Below, one piece after another: positions 10,986-23,370 of a stretch of 64,000 nt of DNA. The stretch lies in assembly GCA_031772625.1 (NCBI GenBank), contig CM062815.1:918126979-918190978 (forward strand), read 5' to 3'. The notes under the pieces were generated by a model. The model did no database searches and had not been told where the DNA came from. It saw only the letters and a program-made list of their open reading frames with translations. The position numbers and the translations under genes were made by a program. This stretch comes from Pinus tabuliformis (lineage: Eukaryota > Streptophyta > Pinopsida > Pinales > Pinaceae). Positions within the stretch are counted from its first letter, which is position 1. Each line of letters starts with the position of its first letter.

Positions 10986-12015
10986 TGTTACAGATCCATT
11001 TGGGCACATCACTCCCATCATTCATATCAGTACTATTAGGGCTCATCAAACCCTAATTCAATTGCTACATGCCTTAGATAAGTCATCACTTTGAATGCCT
11101 CCTTCCCTGAGAGTTTCTTGGCTTGAAGCCCTCAAGAAATTCCTTCTTGAGGGACCAACGCAGCCTTGGTTAGGGGTAAGTATGCTTCAGTGTAGGTAGG
11201 TCCATGTCAGGGTGCATTTTAGAGCACTTAGGCCCACTTTGACCCATTCTGGGCGAGATTGAGTGAAATCCTCATAGGGTTCTGGGAATATTCTTACCTT
11301 CTGAAGCCTTCTAGAAGATTCCCACACTTATCATCTCCTATGAGCTTGAAATTGGATAGGGAATGAGTTAAGTAACCTCCTATCCTCTCATCGCTTCCTC
11401 CATGGAAACTAACTCTAAGCTTGGAAAGCCATTCAATACCCTCATTTATGACCAAACCTCCTCCATTTTCCTATAAATTGAGCACTCATTTAAGTAATTA
11501 GGGGCTGGAATTTGAGAATTTGTAAGGAGATATTGTTGGAAAGAGGTTAGAGATTGTAAGCAAGTATTGTTATGATGTCAAAGTGTTGTTCTTTTGATGT
11601 GATGTTGGTTGGAACTCAAGCTGGAGGAGTGACAGTGGATCGGACTTCATGGTTGTAAATCTTCCTTATAATTAATAAAGTTGTTTACACCTTTTCCTAT
11701 ATTCTTATCTTTATGTATGATGATTATATGTGTAAATTCTTTCGATTCCATTTTCTTATAGTAGATATATCTCTTGCTTTGACTGGTTTTTGTCCTCTGT
11801 TTATGATTGCAGGTACTTGTCGAGCGGATTAAGTTCAAGAAGGAGTGACGGGAGCCATACAAAGGAGAAAAAGGGAAAGTGAAAGATAACATGTAGGTGC
11901 CTTGTCTTATTTATCTTCTGTAGAAAAAGGTTAAGCACTTTAATTCTATTGTTCTAGGTGTAGCTACCCACCTAGGGAATTGTATTTATTTGTAGATGCA
12001 AAATTCCACATAACA
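10986..12015 (+). repeat. 5' LTR of element A
   Basis: About 1030 bp, TGTTACAG...CATAACA. TATAAATT at 11472-11479 is a plausible TATA box. The start is matched by the 3' LTR fragment at 28747; the end is set by the primer site. Confidence 0.82.
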
Positions 12016-13387
12016 AACTGACGAATCCACTGGGGAATGATCATCATTTCGGGTAGTTTACCTTCATCCTAGTATACCCTAGTAGACATTACTTACTTCA
12101 ATTGATCTTCTTTCAGCCTTTTGAAGTGTTTTTTGGTAAAAATTGTGCTTGAAAGATGCCAGGATGGCCTCTCTGGCAGTAGCATAGGTTTGGTCAAGAG
12201 ACAGAGCACTGCAGAGCACCCTTGGCTTGAGGATAGTGCTTTGAAGCACACTGTCTCCATTCAAGGCTGTGCTGATCTTCCTTAGGTAAAAAATCCCTCC
12301 TTTGACTTGATTTTTCCCAAATTTCCTTATGTTTTTGCTTGCTAGAAGATCAATGATGCTTGTGTCTCTAAAATCAATTTTTGTTTCCTTTGCTAGCCCT
12401 ACTTTGGCCTTGATTCTTTAGTGTTTCTTAAATGATTTCTTTATCACTATCAATTCATTGTTAAAGTTAGTTTATAGTCGATTAACATTTGTTCAAAAGA
12501 AAGTGTCGTAAAAGTCTTCATTTCTTTAAAAAAAGAACTGTCGTAAAGTCTTCGCTCTTGCAAAAATATTGATTGATTGTATGTGCATTAGTTTCCTTTT
12601 GTTCATTTCAAACATTAAAGGAATTCAAAATAAAAACTGGCATTGTGCATTGAAAAAGTTTGAGTGTGCTCATAGGAATAGTTTATGGAAATTGCATTAG
12701 ATGTGCTCTTTGCTCTTTGATTAAAAGAATCTGATTGCTTTGTCCCTACTAGCTAAGGTTTTCATTGTTGAAATTGAATGAAAAGAATGCTTATCATATT
12801 AGTTTCATTCTAGGAATTTCAAAGACATCACATGGTGAACCTTGAAAGGCAAATTCTTAATCAATATCAACTTAAAATTAACCTCAATTAACCTAATGGA
12901 GCATTGTCACCTAATGCAAAACATTTAAAGGTTCTAGGCTAGAGACATGTTCCAGCATCATAAAACATAGCAGCTATCGCTAACTTGTATGGAATACATT
13001 CCGAGTGTGATACCTCATTCCATGTACGTGAGTATATCGTAGCTCGTCCACATACCTTTATGTATATAGGGCAGTGTTACAGTACGTAAAGTATAAAGGA
13101 ATGCTCTCATTGTGCAGTTTCGCATTAGACAATGCTAATACGGATTTGGCCTCCACGTACTTTCAATTATATATGGGAGGACAACACTAGGTTACTATCC
13201 ATCCTTAGGTAACCAATTCGACCGCCTTGTACACTGTGATACGCCGAACATAACATTCAGGGAGATTCCTTGCCTACTTCTCGGTTCACCGGGAGGTATT
13301 CTATAGTTCACAGTTGCTTGGTAAACCTTTTTCCTAGCTTAACCCTTTTTGCTTATTTCTTTTTTGTAATAAAATCAATCAGCAATC
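12016..13387 (+). other. Primer site and leader of element A
   Basis: TGACGAATCCACTGGGGA at 12019-12036 is a two-base variant of the TGGCGACTCCRCTGGGGA primer site used by B, D, F and G. The leader is non-coding for about 1.35 kb. Its last part (about 13130-13330) resembles the leaders of F (31260-31480) and B (minus, 50950-51140), a candidate packaging or translation-control structure. Confidence 0.75.
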
Positions 13388-15580
13388 ATGGAGGAACATC
13401 AACCCTTACCCCATCGTTCACAGAGAGCAGCGAGTAAACTGCCTTTACCGCCTGAAGCTACACCTATCCAGTCAAAGCGGTCTTGTTTGACTAAATCCAG
13501 TACTTCACAAACTTCTGGTTCTTCATTTGAATTACTAGAAACACCTATACTGGTAATTATTGTGACCCAAGTTACTCCTATAGTTACTGGTACATATGTT
13601 ATTGAAGTGGAATCTCCACAGTTACTTGAAGAAACTAGAAGTAAATCTGGTGAAATGGTAACCCAAGTTGTTCAACAACAAGTTGACTCCCAACCTGAAG
13701 TTGTTCAACAAGAAATTACTTCTGAACCTAAATCTGTTCAACCAGAATTTTATCCTAAACCTATCACTGTTCAATCAAAAGTTATTTCTGAACCAAAAGT
13801 TGTTCAAGAGGCCCAACCTGAACCTGTTCTTTTACTAGAACATTTGGATCTTGAGGTTGAATAATAAGAAGTTGTTACCATACAGGAAGAAGATCAACCA
13901 TACATCCTCAGACATCTGTAACTATCAAGACTTCCTCTTTATCTCAGGAACAAATACCAAAAATATATTATGGACCTGACGGTGAAATCGTTCCACCTGG
14001 TTTGATTTTGATAGAAGAGGAACCTGAGGTAGAAACACCCAGAACTCCATTCCATTTTGGAAATGGACTTTATCTGTATCCTCATACTCCTCATTTTATT
14101 GCTCCTTTTGATCTTGGTTACTTTCAGACACCCATTGATTCATTAGGAAATTTATTTGGAAATTTGACTATGGCAGAGTCAACATCCCAGACTGTACCAT
14201 GTATTACAGTTACAACAGAATCTTCTACCGCAACCTCTTCGATGTTTACTACGACACCCGAGTCACACTTGTATGGTGTTTTGTTCATCCCATCAGGTTA
14301 CCAATCTTTATCTGAAACCCTCTCAAGTGTTGCTTCTAGTCCTTGGTCTTCACCAATGTCCTCTACAGGAATTTTATCTAGTTCCTCATTAACGGATACT
14401 GAACAGCTGGACCCATCAAGTCAATATCAAGTTGGTTCATCTGGTTACCATCCTATGTATCCGCTTTACACTGGAATACCCCCATATGGAGAACAATATG
14501 CACAATCTCCTTATCCTCCATTTTCTGGGGGGCAACCATATGTCAGTATGCCGTCATCTTTAGGTCAGCCTAGAATGACTATCTGTCAGTGGTAGCCAAC
14601 AATGCCTGTTCAACCTAGGCTTGTGTATCCATCACAACCTATGCAATCTGTCTCATCCATACCTAGAATTCTTGTTGTTACAGCTTTACCATAGTCACAA
14701 GCTTGGATTGTTGTATCTCAACCTGTGGAAGCTGGTCCTTCAAACTCAGACCCCCAAGTTTCAGGTGTACAGATTCAACCTTCTCAAGCAGTTTTACAAC
14801 AACAACTTATGCCTGGAGTCCAAAAACCTCATGCTAGTTTACCTTTTAATGGAATGACTTAGACTTACACTAGTTTAGTGTATTCACAACCTGGTCAAGC
14901 TTACATTAGTGGGTAACAACTGTTCAATCAACAACTGTTGTATCAACAACAACAACAGTTGCTTCAATAGCCTTGACAGCCCCAATATTAACAATAACAA
15001 TTCTAGCAATACCAACCTCACCCTAGACTTGGTTAACAAGCCTTTTCTAGGTTTGGTCAACAACAATTTTACCCAGGTCCTAGTCAACAAGCCTATGCTG
15101 GGTTTGGACAACATCAAATGTATCCTAGTGCTCAACAACAACCCTACACCAGATTTTCTCAACAGACTTACCCTTATCAAAGTTACCACCAGCAAATGCC
15201 TTATGCTGGTATGCAAAGGTCTATTGCCCATAAAATCCCATCATACCCTGGATATGCTCAACCCGACCTCAATAGAAAGTTGTCTTTCATTGCAACACTT
15301 GAGTTACCAGATCTAAATCGGCTCACCAATGACCCAATTCTTTATGCACCTTGGTGGTCGATGATTCCTCATAAGTTACCTTTCAATATTTCGAAATTCA
15401 ATGGAAACCCTAGAGAAGACCCGTCCAACCATGTCATGACTTTTCATTTATGGTGTTCATCAAACTCCTTGAATGATGATTTAGTTAGACTACATCTTTT
15501 CCAAAGAACGCTTACTGGTCTTGCTGCGAAGTGGTACATTGAGTTACCACGGGCTTCTTTTGATAACTTTACAACCTTAG
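13388..15580 (+). pseudogene. Element A Gag, N-terminal two thirds, broken
   Basis: Starts with MEEHQPLPHRSQRAASK, matching the B start in position and style. A long Pro/Gln/Tyr/Ser-rich stretch follows, then the folded Gag region from about 15240 (FIATLELPDLNRLTND, HVMTFHLWCSSN, AAKWYIELPRA). Many stops sit in the Gln-rich part where B-like copies have CAG or CAA, as at 14593-14595 and in the cluster 14967-15035. Element G inserts after the FTTL codons at 15580 and the gene resumes at 19710. Gag would form the particle. Confidence 0.82.
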
Positions 15581-16550
15581 TGTTACACTAAAAAATGTCA
15601 CCTTGACTACTTACAGTTAGTATGGCTCAAATCAACAGTCATGCTACCCTCTTAGGCAAGTCTATGCCTCTGTTATCCATCTCAAACTCAAAGAAGAGAG
15701 AAAGTCTTGTAAAAACTATGTTTATCTCTGGGGTCGCAGGTTCTCTCTAGCCTTACCTGCGGGGACGCTGACCATGTTCACAAAAACTGCGTCCATGGAC
15801 GCTCTGTATGTTAAGGGACAGGTGCGTCCTTCTGTAAAAGGCAAAATGCGCAAGTTTTATCTTGAAAAAGTTACTTGTGGTTACTTCTAGAACATTCTAG
15901 AGGTCGGTTTGATGAAATGGATGCGCCTCCAGTTGGTTCATGTATCTCTATTAAGAGGGAACTTATCCCATCAATAAGGGAGCTATCCCACCCAAAGAGG
16001 GGGATGATCCCATTGATGGTGGACCTGAATAACCTCTTTACAGCACTATAAATAAAGACATTGAGCCAGAAGGAGGAGAGGTTGGAGCTATACATTTTCT
16101 TTGGGTAAATGCTGCAGGATTTAGGTCTTCCATTAGAACCTTTGTGAGGAGAGATTGTCTTTACATGATTCTACTTGGAAGTGGGTGAGCTTTGTCAAAG
16201 TAGAGGAAAACCCTTGATGGACCCTGGGAGGAACTTGCACAACACCAAGGCCAGGTTGTAAGAGTTTCTTTGTTTCGTTATTAATACAAACTGGTTTATT
16301 TTTCTCAATAGCTTGTGTTAATGAGTTATTTCATGTGTTCCTTGGTCTGCATGTTGAATATATCTTTTATTATATGAAATACAAGTGCTTGGTAATTGTT
16401 TGATTGTTTGTGGTTGCAGGAATTGACATGAAGGAGGAGCTCATCCGGATCGCCAAGAACGGACTTCAACAACAGCGTTTTGGAATAAGGTAAGCCTAAA
16501 CACTTGTAGTTTTCATGTTGTAAAAGGTGTATTTAGAGAAAGATCACTCC
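15581..16550 (+). repeat. 5' LTR of element G (upright part)
   Basis: 970 bp aligned without gaps to 18657-19626, with about five differences. TATAAATA at 16047-16054 is a good TATA box. The expected final 83 bp are not here in forward orientation; they lie inverted at 16569-16651. Confidence 0.93.
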
Positions 16551-16651
16551 CCAGTGGAGTCGCCAATTTGTCACACGGAATTGGTCAAGGGTGCGGACAC
16601 GGCTGACCTTCCTAGAAGTCTAAGACATTCTAATGACAAATGAGACAAAAT
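16551..16651 (-). other. Inverted LTR end plus primer site of element G
   Basis: Read on the minus strand, this gives the last 83 bp of the G LTR, ending CCGTGTGACA, then AATTGGCGACTCCACTGG, the primer-binding site. In the intact order both should be on the plus strand directly after 16550. The sequence right of the inversion (GGGCAC) continues the primer site correctly when the piece is flipped. The inverted tail matches 19627-19709 with three differences. Confidence 0.9.
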
Positions 16652-18656
16652 GGGCACATGCGTCCGCCGAGAGGCGCATTCCAAACCCAAAACCCCCCCA
16701 AAAAATGAAACTAAGACCTAAAAATTAATTCTAAACGGATAGAAATGCAGAGTAGGATGTGTAAAATACCTGGATGAAACGGCGTTCGATTCCGACGGTC
16801 AGATTTTCCGCAGCGACCACGGGAAGTTTCTTGTCAAAAGCTCCTTTTTCAACCTCCAAAGTCAAACGGTAAAAATGACATGGTAAAAGGTCTTTTTATA
16901 GGTTTTTTGGGTGAATTAGTTCATTTTTTACCATGAAAAGATGTTTTTCGACGTATTTTTGCCTATTTTAAACAGGTATGAGTAATGTGTTGCTTTTGTA
17001 CAGGACAAAAGGACTTCAAGGGAAATTGTCATTTTTCACAAATAAAATATCAGAGTCATCTTTTAAGCCCTTTTCTGACTCCTAAAACATGAAAAGATCG
17101 CCGAGTGTTTCTTTTTCACTCGTTAAAACGGAATTAAAAGACGGTCCCCTTTTAGCTCTTTTCTGGCCGTAAAATCAAGAAAAGATTGCCGGGTTTTTGT
17201 CGTTTCAAACTCGATAAGGAAATAAAACGACGTGTCCTTGATCGCTTTTTACTTTTCAGGTTGACGACACTATTATGAAAGTACTCCTTGGTCGCAAGAT
17301 CAAGCGGTTCCCCCAGGTATTATTTTATACTTTTTCGGGCTTGAGGGACACAAATTTACGAAAAAGTTCAACTTGGAGTTTCCTTAAGTTTTTTCAGACT
17401 CTCTAAAATTGAAAAACGCCGAGTTTCTCCTATACTGGGCTCGTTAAACTTTTACAGTGAAGGACCTGTTCAATTACAAACAGGAACGAACCACTCCTTC
17501 CTAGGGTTCGAATTTAAACTAGGTTGGACTCGTCCGAAGGATGAGCTTATAATCAAGCATATGTTATCCTCCTCAAGCTTGTTAAAAATAAAGAGGTACT
17601 TGCCAGAAATGGTGGGGGAAAAGAGAGAAGAATGAACCTATTTGTTACCTTTATCTCAAAAGAACTTTATTACCACTCTTGAACACGACACTTTTTCATT
17701 CACCTGGGTTGGGAAATCTTTTACCTCACAGTTAACCAAATCACTTTGAAAGTCTTTAACTGGGTTCCGGGGATTAACTTTGAGTTATTCGTCACCAAAC
17801 CATCTGTCGTGTCGTTATGTGTTCAAGAGGTCTGCAAGCAAAACTTTCATCTACAAAATACTTGTCATCCATTTGACCATCCCTGAGTCAGTCCTTACAG
17901 CAACATTTCTTCAACTTGAACAATGATTTCGTGTTGCAGGCTTGCCTGCAACGAGTCGCTTTCTATCGACATCGACACATTATCTAGAAAGATGACTTAG
18001 GAATCGACAGTACCTTGAAGTCTGCATGCATCAATGGCAGGTTTCTCGCCTTTGACGACAATTTACATCATTGACTTTCGATCAAAGGATTCCGTGAAGT
18101 GTTCGACATCAGAACATCTATTCACATTTCACGGGTTGTGCTTGGTACTTTGAGAACCATTGACATTACTGGTGGTCTCTCTCACGCTTGTTAACAGTTC
18201 ACATCATCGACTGGTAATCAAGTGGTTTCTAACATGTTCGACATCAAATCATTTAATCACATGGTTAGAATCGTACCAATTCGGGAAGTAGAAGTGAAGA
18301 CCCTGGATCTAGTTTCTACCATCCAGGCTGCGAGGAGTTTTGTATTCATTATCTATGTAGACTAATCATAAACAGATGGCTGCGTCCATACTGTGTCTAC
18401 AAAAGTCTATAAAAATGATGTACTGCAAGATCATTCCTGTATCAGAATAGTTAGTCCATTAGTTAAAGTTTTGAATCTGAGTATGGGAATGCCTACCTCA
18501 GTGATGATATAATCTTATACATGTATTTTGTGTTGAAAATTGCAGGTTCCAACCAGGTCATCCACAAGACAATCCTTGAAATGATAAAGCGCTTCACCCT
18601 TCCTAGAATTACAAAAACCCTAATCTATTCCAGGCTTCGCACTTTAGGGGGTAATC
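16652..18656 (+). other. Non-coding interior of element G
   Basis: No ORF of note. It holds three CGAG/CTCG hairpins (17102-17443), the conserved block at 17555-17599, and a stretch at about 17940-18340 matching the 3' non-coding region of A, B and E (for example near TGCATCAATGGCAGGTTTCTC). It ends with a polypurine tract (ACTTTAGGGGGTAATC, 18641-18656). Confidence 0.82.
17101..17443 (+). repeat. Hairpin array of element G
   Basis: Three candidate stem-loops: CGAGTG (17102) with CACTCG (17117); CGGGTTT (17190) with AAACTCG (17207), one G-U pair in RNA; CGAG (17420) with CTCG (17440). Two of the right arms run into CGTTAAA. Confidence 0.7.
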
Positions 18657-19709
18657 TGTTACACTAAAAAATGTCACCTTGACTACTTACAGTTAGTATG
18701 GCTCAAATCAACAGTCATGCTACCCTCTTAGGCAAGTCTATGCCTCTGTTATCCATCTCAAACTCAAAGAAGAGAGAAAGTCTTGTAAAAACTATGTTTA
18801 TCTCTGGGGTCGCAGGTTCTCTCTAGCCTTACCTGCGGGGACGCTGACCATGTTCACAAAAACTGCGTCCATGGACACTCTGTATGTTAAGGGACAGGTG
18901 CGTCCTTCTGTAAAAGGCAAAATGCGCGAGTTTTATCTTGAAAAAGTTACTTGTGGTTACTTCTAGAACATTCTAGAGGTCGGTTTGATGAAATGGATGC
19001 GCCTCCAGTTGGTTCATGTATCTCTATTAAGAGGGAACTTATCCCATCAATAAGGGAGCTATCCCACCCAAAGAGGGGGATGATCCCATTGATGGTGGAC
19101 CTAAATAACCTCTTTACAGCACTATAAATAAAGACATTGAGCCAGAAGGAGGAGAGGTTGGAGCTCTACATTTTCTTTGGGTAAATGCTGCAGGATTTAG
19201 GTCTTCCATTAGAACCTTTGTGAGGAGAGATTGTCTTTACATGATTCTACTTGGAAGTGGGTGAGCTTTGTCAAAGTAGAGGAAAACCCTTGATGGACCC
19301 TGGGAGGAACTTGCACAGCACCAAGGCCAGGTTGTAAGAGTTTCTTTGTTTCGTTATTAATACAAACTGGTTTATTTTTCTCAATAGCTTGTGTTAATGA
19401 GTTATTTCATGTGTTCCTTGGTCTGCATGTTGAATATATCTTTTATTATATGAAATACAAGTGCTTGGTAATTGTTTGATTGTTTGTGGTTGCAGGAATT
19501 GACATGAAGGAGGAGCTCATCCGGATCGCCAAGAACGGACTTCAACAACAGCGTTTTGGAATAAGGTAAGCCTAAACACTTGTAGTTTTCATGTTGTAAA
19601 AGGTGTATTTAGAGAAAGATCACTCCACTTTGTCTCGTTTTTCATTAGAATGTCTTAGACTTCTAGGAAGGTCAGCCGTGTCCGCACCCTTGACCAATTC
19701 CGTGTGACA
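18657..19709 (+). repeat. 3' LTR of element G
   Basis: 1053 bp, TGTTACACTAAA...GTGTGACA, complete and upright. TATAAATA is at 19123-19130. It is followed at once by the CTTAG target duplication. Confidence 0.94.
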
Positions 19710-20755
19710 CTTAGCTACCACGTTTTTAACCCACTTATAGTTACCCATACGATATGAAACTGGAACGGAACTATTAACCAACTTTAAACAGACTATTGCT
19801 ACTCATATCTTTGATCATATTCATGAATGGTTTCATCATCGTCGAATGGTTAAAACTTATGTTCCTGATCAACTCTTAGCTGAGTGGTTTATAAAATTCT
19901 TGTTGCCATCTATTACCGAGGATGTGGCGAAAGGTGGAGTTGTCACTGAAGAGAAAGTAATTTCTTGTACCCAATATTTGGACTCGATTTATACATAGTT
20001 TGGCACACTCTATGACAAGATCTAGAATGCACCCCAACCGGCTTTCACTATTCCTCCACCACCATCGAGTAAGGACTCTCATGCCGATGACGGTGTGATT
20101 GGTTCTTCGAGCACACAAACGACAAGTAGACCATCTGATCAAACACTTTCCATTTCCAATCAAACCTCCAATGCATCTGACAACACTCTTTCTTTCGAAA
20201 TCAATGTCATGTCATCTGACAAAGGCAAGAATGAAAAGCAATCGAGAAGCAAGAAGAAGGGGAAAAACAAGAAGAAACAAAATAATCCCCCTCAAGAGAA
20301 ATCATCTGATTCCTCTTCTTCGGCTAAGAAACCTCGTTACCCATATTTAATCTGTAATAATGATCACTTTACGCGAGATTGTCCTCACCACTTTGAAGTC
20401 TCAAAGCTTCTGAAGACTTCTAATACATCCGTAGTGTTCACTAATCCTTTTTCAAACCCGCAGACAGATATGGTTGCTACAAACCATGCTTCCACTTCCC
20501 AAGTGCTTATGCTATCTACCTCTAAGCCTAAAAATGATATTTTGGTGTCAATACGAAGTAAAGATTATGGAAATCAACCATTGTCATCAAATAACCTGGC
20601 TGATCACCTAATCCTTTGACTTCGACTTTATCTGATCCTATTCCACCACCTATTGCACCAGAGTTAACAATAAAACAACCTAAGGGAGTTGTACATAAAT
20701 CAACATTTAACCCTCGAGCTCGAGCTACACAAAACTATAACGTAGTAGAAGATTA
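19710..20755 (+). pseudogene. Element A Gag, C-terminal third, broken
   Basis: Continues the Gag of A after element G with IRYETGTE, HRRMVKTYVPDQLLAEWF and EDVAKGGVVTEE. A Lys-rich tract and a damaged zinc knuckle (LICNNDHFTRDC) follow. Stops (about 19731, 19998, 20024) break it; the cleanest open piece is 20095-20619. The matching region of B (47723-49267) is fully open. Confidence 0.82.
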
Positions 20756-21555
20756 AACTCAGTCACCTTTTGCTATGTCAATGCTTGAGGTGCTTCAGAA
20801 TTGTCCCTCCCAAAATCGAGCTTTGTTGTCAACGATTGGTGGAATCGATCCAATTTATTCCAATCTTGTGGTTTTCAACCATGCAGGTTATATGTCACAG
20901 TTACCAGCACAATTAACATTCCTGATTCAAGTAAATGCCTTGAATAAACTTATTCACCGAACCATTATTGATGAGGGGGCATCTACTTATATTATGTCTA
21001 TGAATTGTTGGAAAACACTTGGCTCACCACCTTTTTCACGTTCACCAACAACGTTAAAAGCTTTTGACAGTCACACATATATTCCTTGTGGAATTTGGAG
21101 TAATCTGCAAATTGAACTAGGGGGAAAAGATAACTGTTGAAGTTGAGGTTGTTAACGGACCCCTTGACTACAACATTTAGCTAGGAAGACCTTGGGTTTA
21201 TGCTATGGCTACTGTGGTTTCAACATACTTTCGTACGATTTCATTCCCTCATCTGGGTGGAATCACAGTTATCGATCAACTCGCCTTCTTCACCTCTAGT
21301 TCACAGGTTACTGGAAGCATTCTATTAGTTAAAAGACCCCCACTCTCTCCTCAAAACATTGGTGTAGGTCTCTTCAAATATTCTTACCTAATGGGTAGTT
21401 TTTCACTACCACCATCAAACATGGCGGAATTGGAAAAAGTTGATACTTGCAACATGATATCTTCCACTTCATCTGACTTAAGGAAGATTACCAATAGTTC
21501 TGAAGTTGATAGTAATAATGAAATCATGCTGCTAAGCCCTATTGATCTTGCATAG
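20756..21555 (+). pseudogene. Element A protease, frameshifted
   Basis: Retropepsin-like. The active-site region reads RTIIDEGASTYIMSMNCW, with Asp-Glu-Gly-Ala where most retropepsins have Asp-Thr/Ser-Gly; B has the same DEGAS. The flap and C-terminal landmark LGRPWVYAMATVV follow after a frameshift near 21135. It would cleave Gag and Pol. The frame ends at a TAG (21553-21555) that sits at the same place as in B. Confidence 0.82.
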
Positions 21556-21561
21556 CAATAA
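21553..21561 (+). other. Stop codon between protease and RT in A (decayed readthrough candidate)
   Basis: TAG CAA TAA, in frame with protease and with the RT frame beginning ATG at 21568. B has TAG CAA TCA at the equivalent place. The second stop here suggests A has since decayed. Confidence 0.6.
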
Positions 21562-23370
21562 ATCTTTATGGCTTGCGCGGTGAACCCAAATCCATCTTCA
21601 CCAATTGTATGGGTAGATCGTTCATTAGAGTATGGTTCTTCCTCTGATCCTTTTTCACGTATATTTTCTACTAATGAAGGAATCATCCAATCAATAATGA
21701 CAGAAGAAGAACCATGGGAAGATTATCATCATCGTTCCCATCTTCCAAATCACATAGAAGATTTTTCAAATGAACTTAATCACCCTTCAGTTGTCGATTT
21801 CCTTTCGTATTCTGTTTTCATAGATATAGTAGATTCTGAGCGAAACTTGTCAAATATCAAAGAAACTGTTTCTAGCAATATTTCGACCAAACCTAAAGTT
21901 GTAGAAAACATTCATGTTGGCAAATCTTGTTCTCCATCAGAACTTGATATTTACCATGCTCTCTTTCGTGAATTCGAGATATATTTGCATGGTCATATGA
22001 GGAGATTCCAGGTATTGACTCTAGTATAGTTGAACATGAAATCAAAATGTATCCTAATGTCAAACCAGTGTGACAGCGCCTCCGTCCTGTTTATCCAAAG
22101 AAGGTTGCGGCCATTAAAACAAAAGTTGAAAAACTTTTGCATGCTAGTTTTATTTACCCTGTTCCTCTTACTAATTGGGTTTCCAATATTGTTCCTGTCA
22201 TGAAGAAACAAGGGACAATACGAGTGTGCATCGATTACAGGGATTTTAATCAGGCTTGTCCAAAAGACAATTATCCCACTCCCTTTATCGACGAGATTAT
22301 TGATGAATGTGCCGGATATGAGATATTTTCATTTATGGATGGATTTTCTGGCCATAATCAAATCAATATCCTCCTAGAGGACTAATCTCAAACTGCTTTT
22401 ATTTGTCCATGGGGCACATTCGCTTACAGGAAAATCCCTTTTGGTTTGAAGACCGCAAGGGAAACTTTTCAGAGGGAAATGAAATATCCCTTCCATGACA
22501 TCAAACATATTGTTCATCCATATCTTGATGATTTACCTGCTCATTCACGAAAGCAGACTGATCACTCGTAGCATTTGAGAGCTATATTTTTACGGTGATG
22601 ACACTACAAAATACGACTCAATCCACACAAATGTGTGTTTTTTATTGGTTCTGGTCATTTGCTTGGTTTTGTAATATCTAAAGATGGAATTCGACTCAAT
22701 CCACTTAAGGTTTAGGAAATTCTTGAGTTGCCTCCACCTTCCAATCTACTACAGTTATAGAGACTCCAAGGGAAGGCTAACTTTCTGAGGATGTTCATTC
22801 CCAATTATGCTGAAATGGCTAGAGGATTTACTCATATTTTGAAAAAGGGGATACCCTTCCATTGGGATCAGGTTGCACAAAATTCCTTTGATGCTCTTAA
22901 AGATACCTTGATTAGAGCATCATTAATGTATTCCGCGAATTATCAAAACTATTATTTCCTATATCTCGCCACTACAAATACAACCATTGGAATGGTTTTA
23001 GTCCAAGAAGAAGATGGGATTGAACATCCGATATATTATTTGAGCCATAATCTCAATGATACAGAAGTTAAGTACTCTTACGTTGAAAATCTAGCTTTGG
23101 CTGCTATTCAAGCTATACAAAGATTTCACCACTATATCTTGCTCCGAAAGACCACTGTCATTTCAGATTGCAACCCTATGACATATATTTTGTCATGTCA
23201 ATTGCTGGGGGGAAAATACTCAAAATGGATTGTCATTTTGTAAGAATTTGATTTGGAATTCATCAAATCCAAATAAAAGAAATCTCTAGTTTTCATCGAG
23301 TTTCTTTGCGACCTTCCCTCGAATACCATTGATTCAACATCAGAACCATCAATTCTGGATGAGTCTCTAT
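21562..23370 (+). pseudogene. Element A reverse transcriptase and RNase H, broken
   Basis: RT blocks in order: RVCIDYRDFNQACPKDNYPTP, FSFMDGFSGHNQI, CPWGTFAYRKIPFGLK, the catalytic YLDD in PYLDDLPAH (about 22516-22530) and LLGFVISKDGI. A Ty3/gypsy RNase H follows (ATTNTTIGMVLVQ, YVENLALAAIQ, VISDCNPMTYI). Frameshift near 22015 and stops near 22070, 22383, 22570, 22600 and 23240 inactivate it. The gene in B is the open reference. Confidence 0.87.

Larger units (their letters stand above)
15581..19709 (+). mobile_element. Element G: young non-coding LTR element inserted in the Gag of A
   Basis: Its LTRs (5' 15581-16550 plus an inverted tail, 3' 18657-19709) are about 99% identical. The target duplication is perfect: CTTAG at 15576-15580 and 19710-19714, and removing G restores the Gag frame of A. 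The roughly 2-kb interior has no credible ORF. Its 3' part matches the 3' non-coding region of A, B and E, including the conserved block and hairpins, so G looks like a stripped relative of those elements that would need their proteins. Confidence 0.93.

Noticed and set aside
14884-15231. Leu-rich ORF on the minus strand
   Set aside because: It is the complement of Gln-rich Gag codons of element A (CAA/CAG read backwards as Leu).
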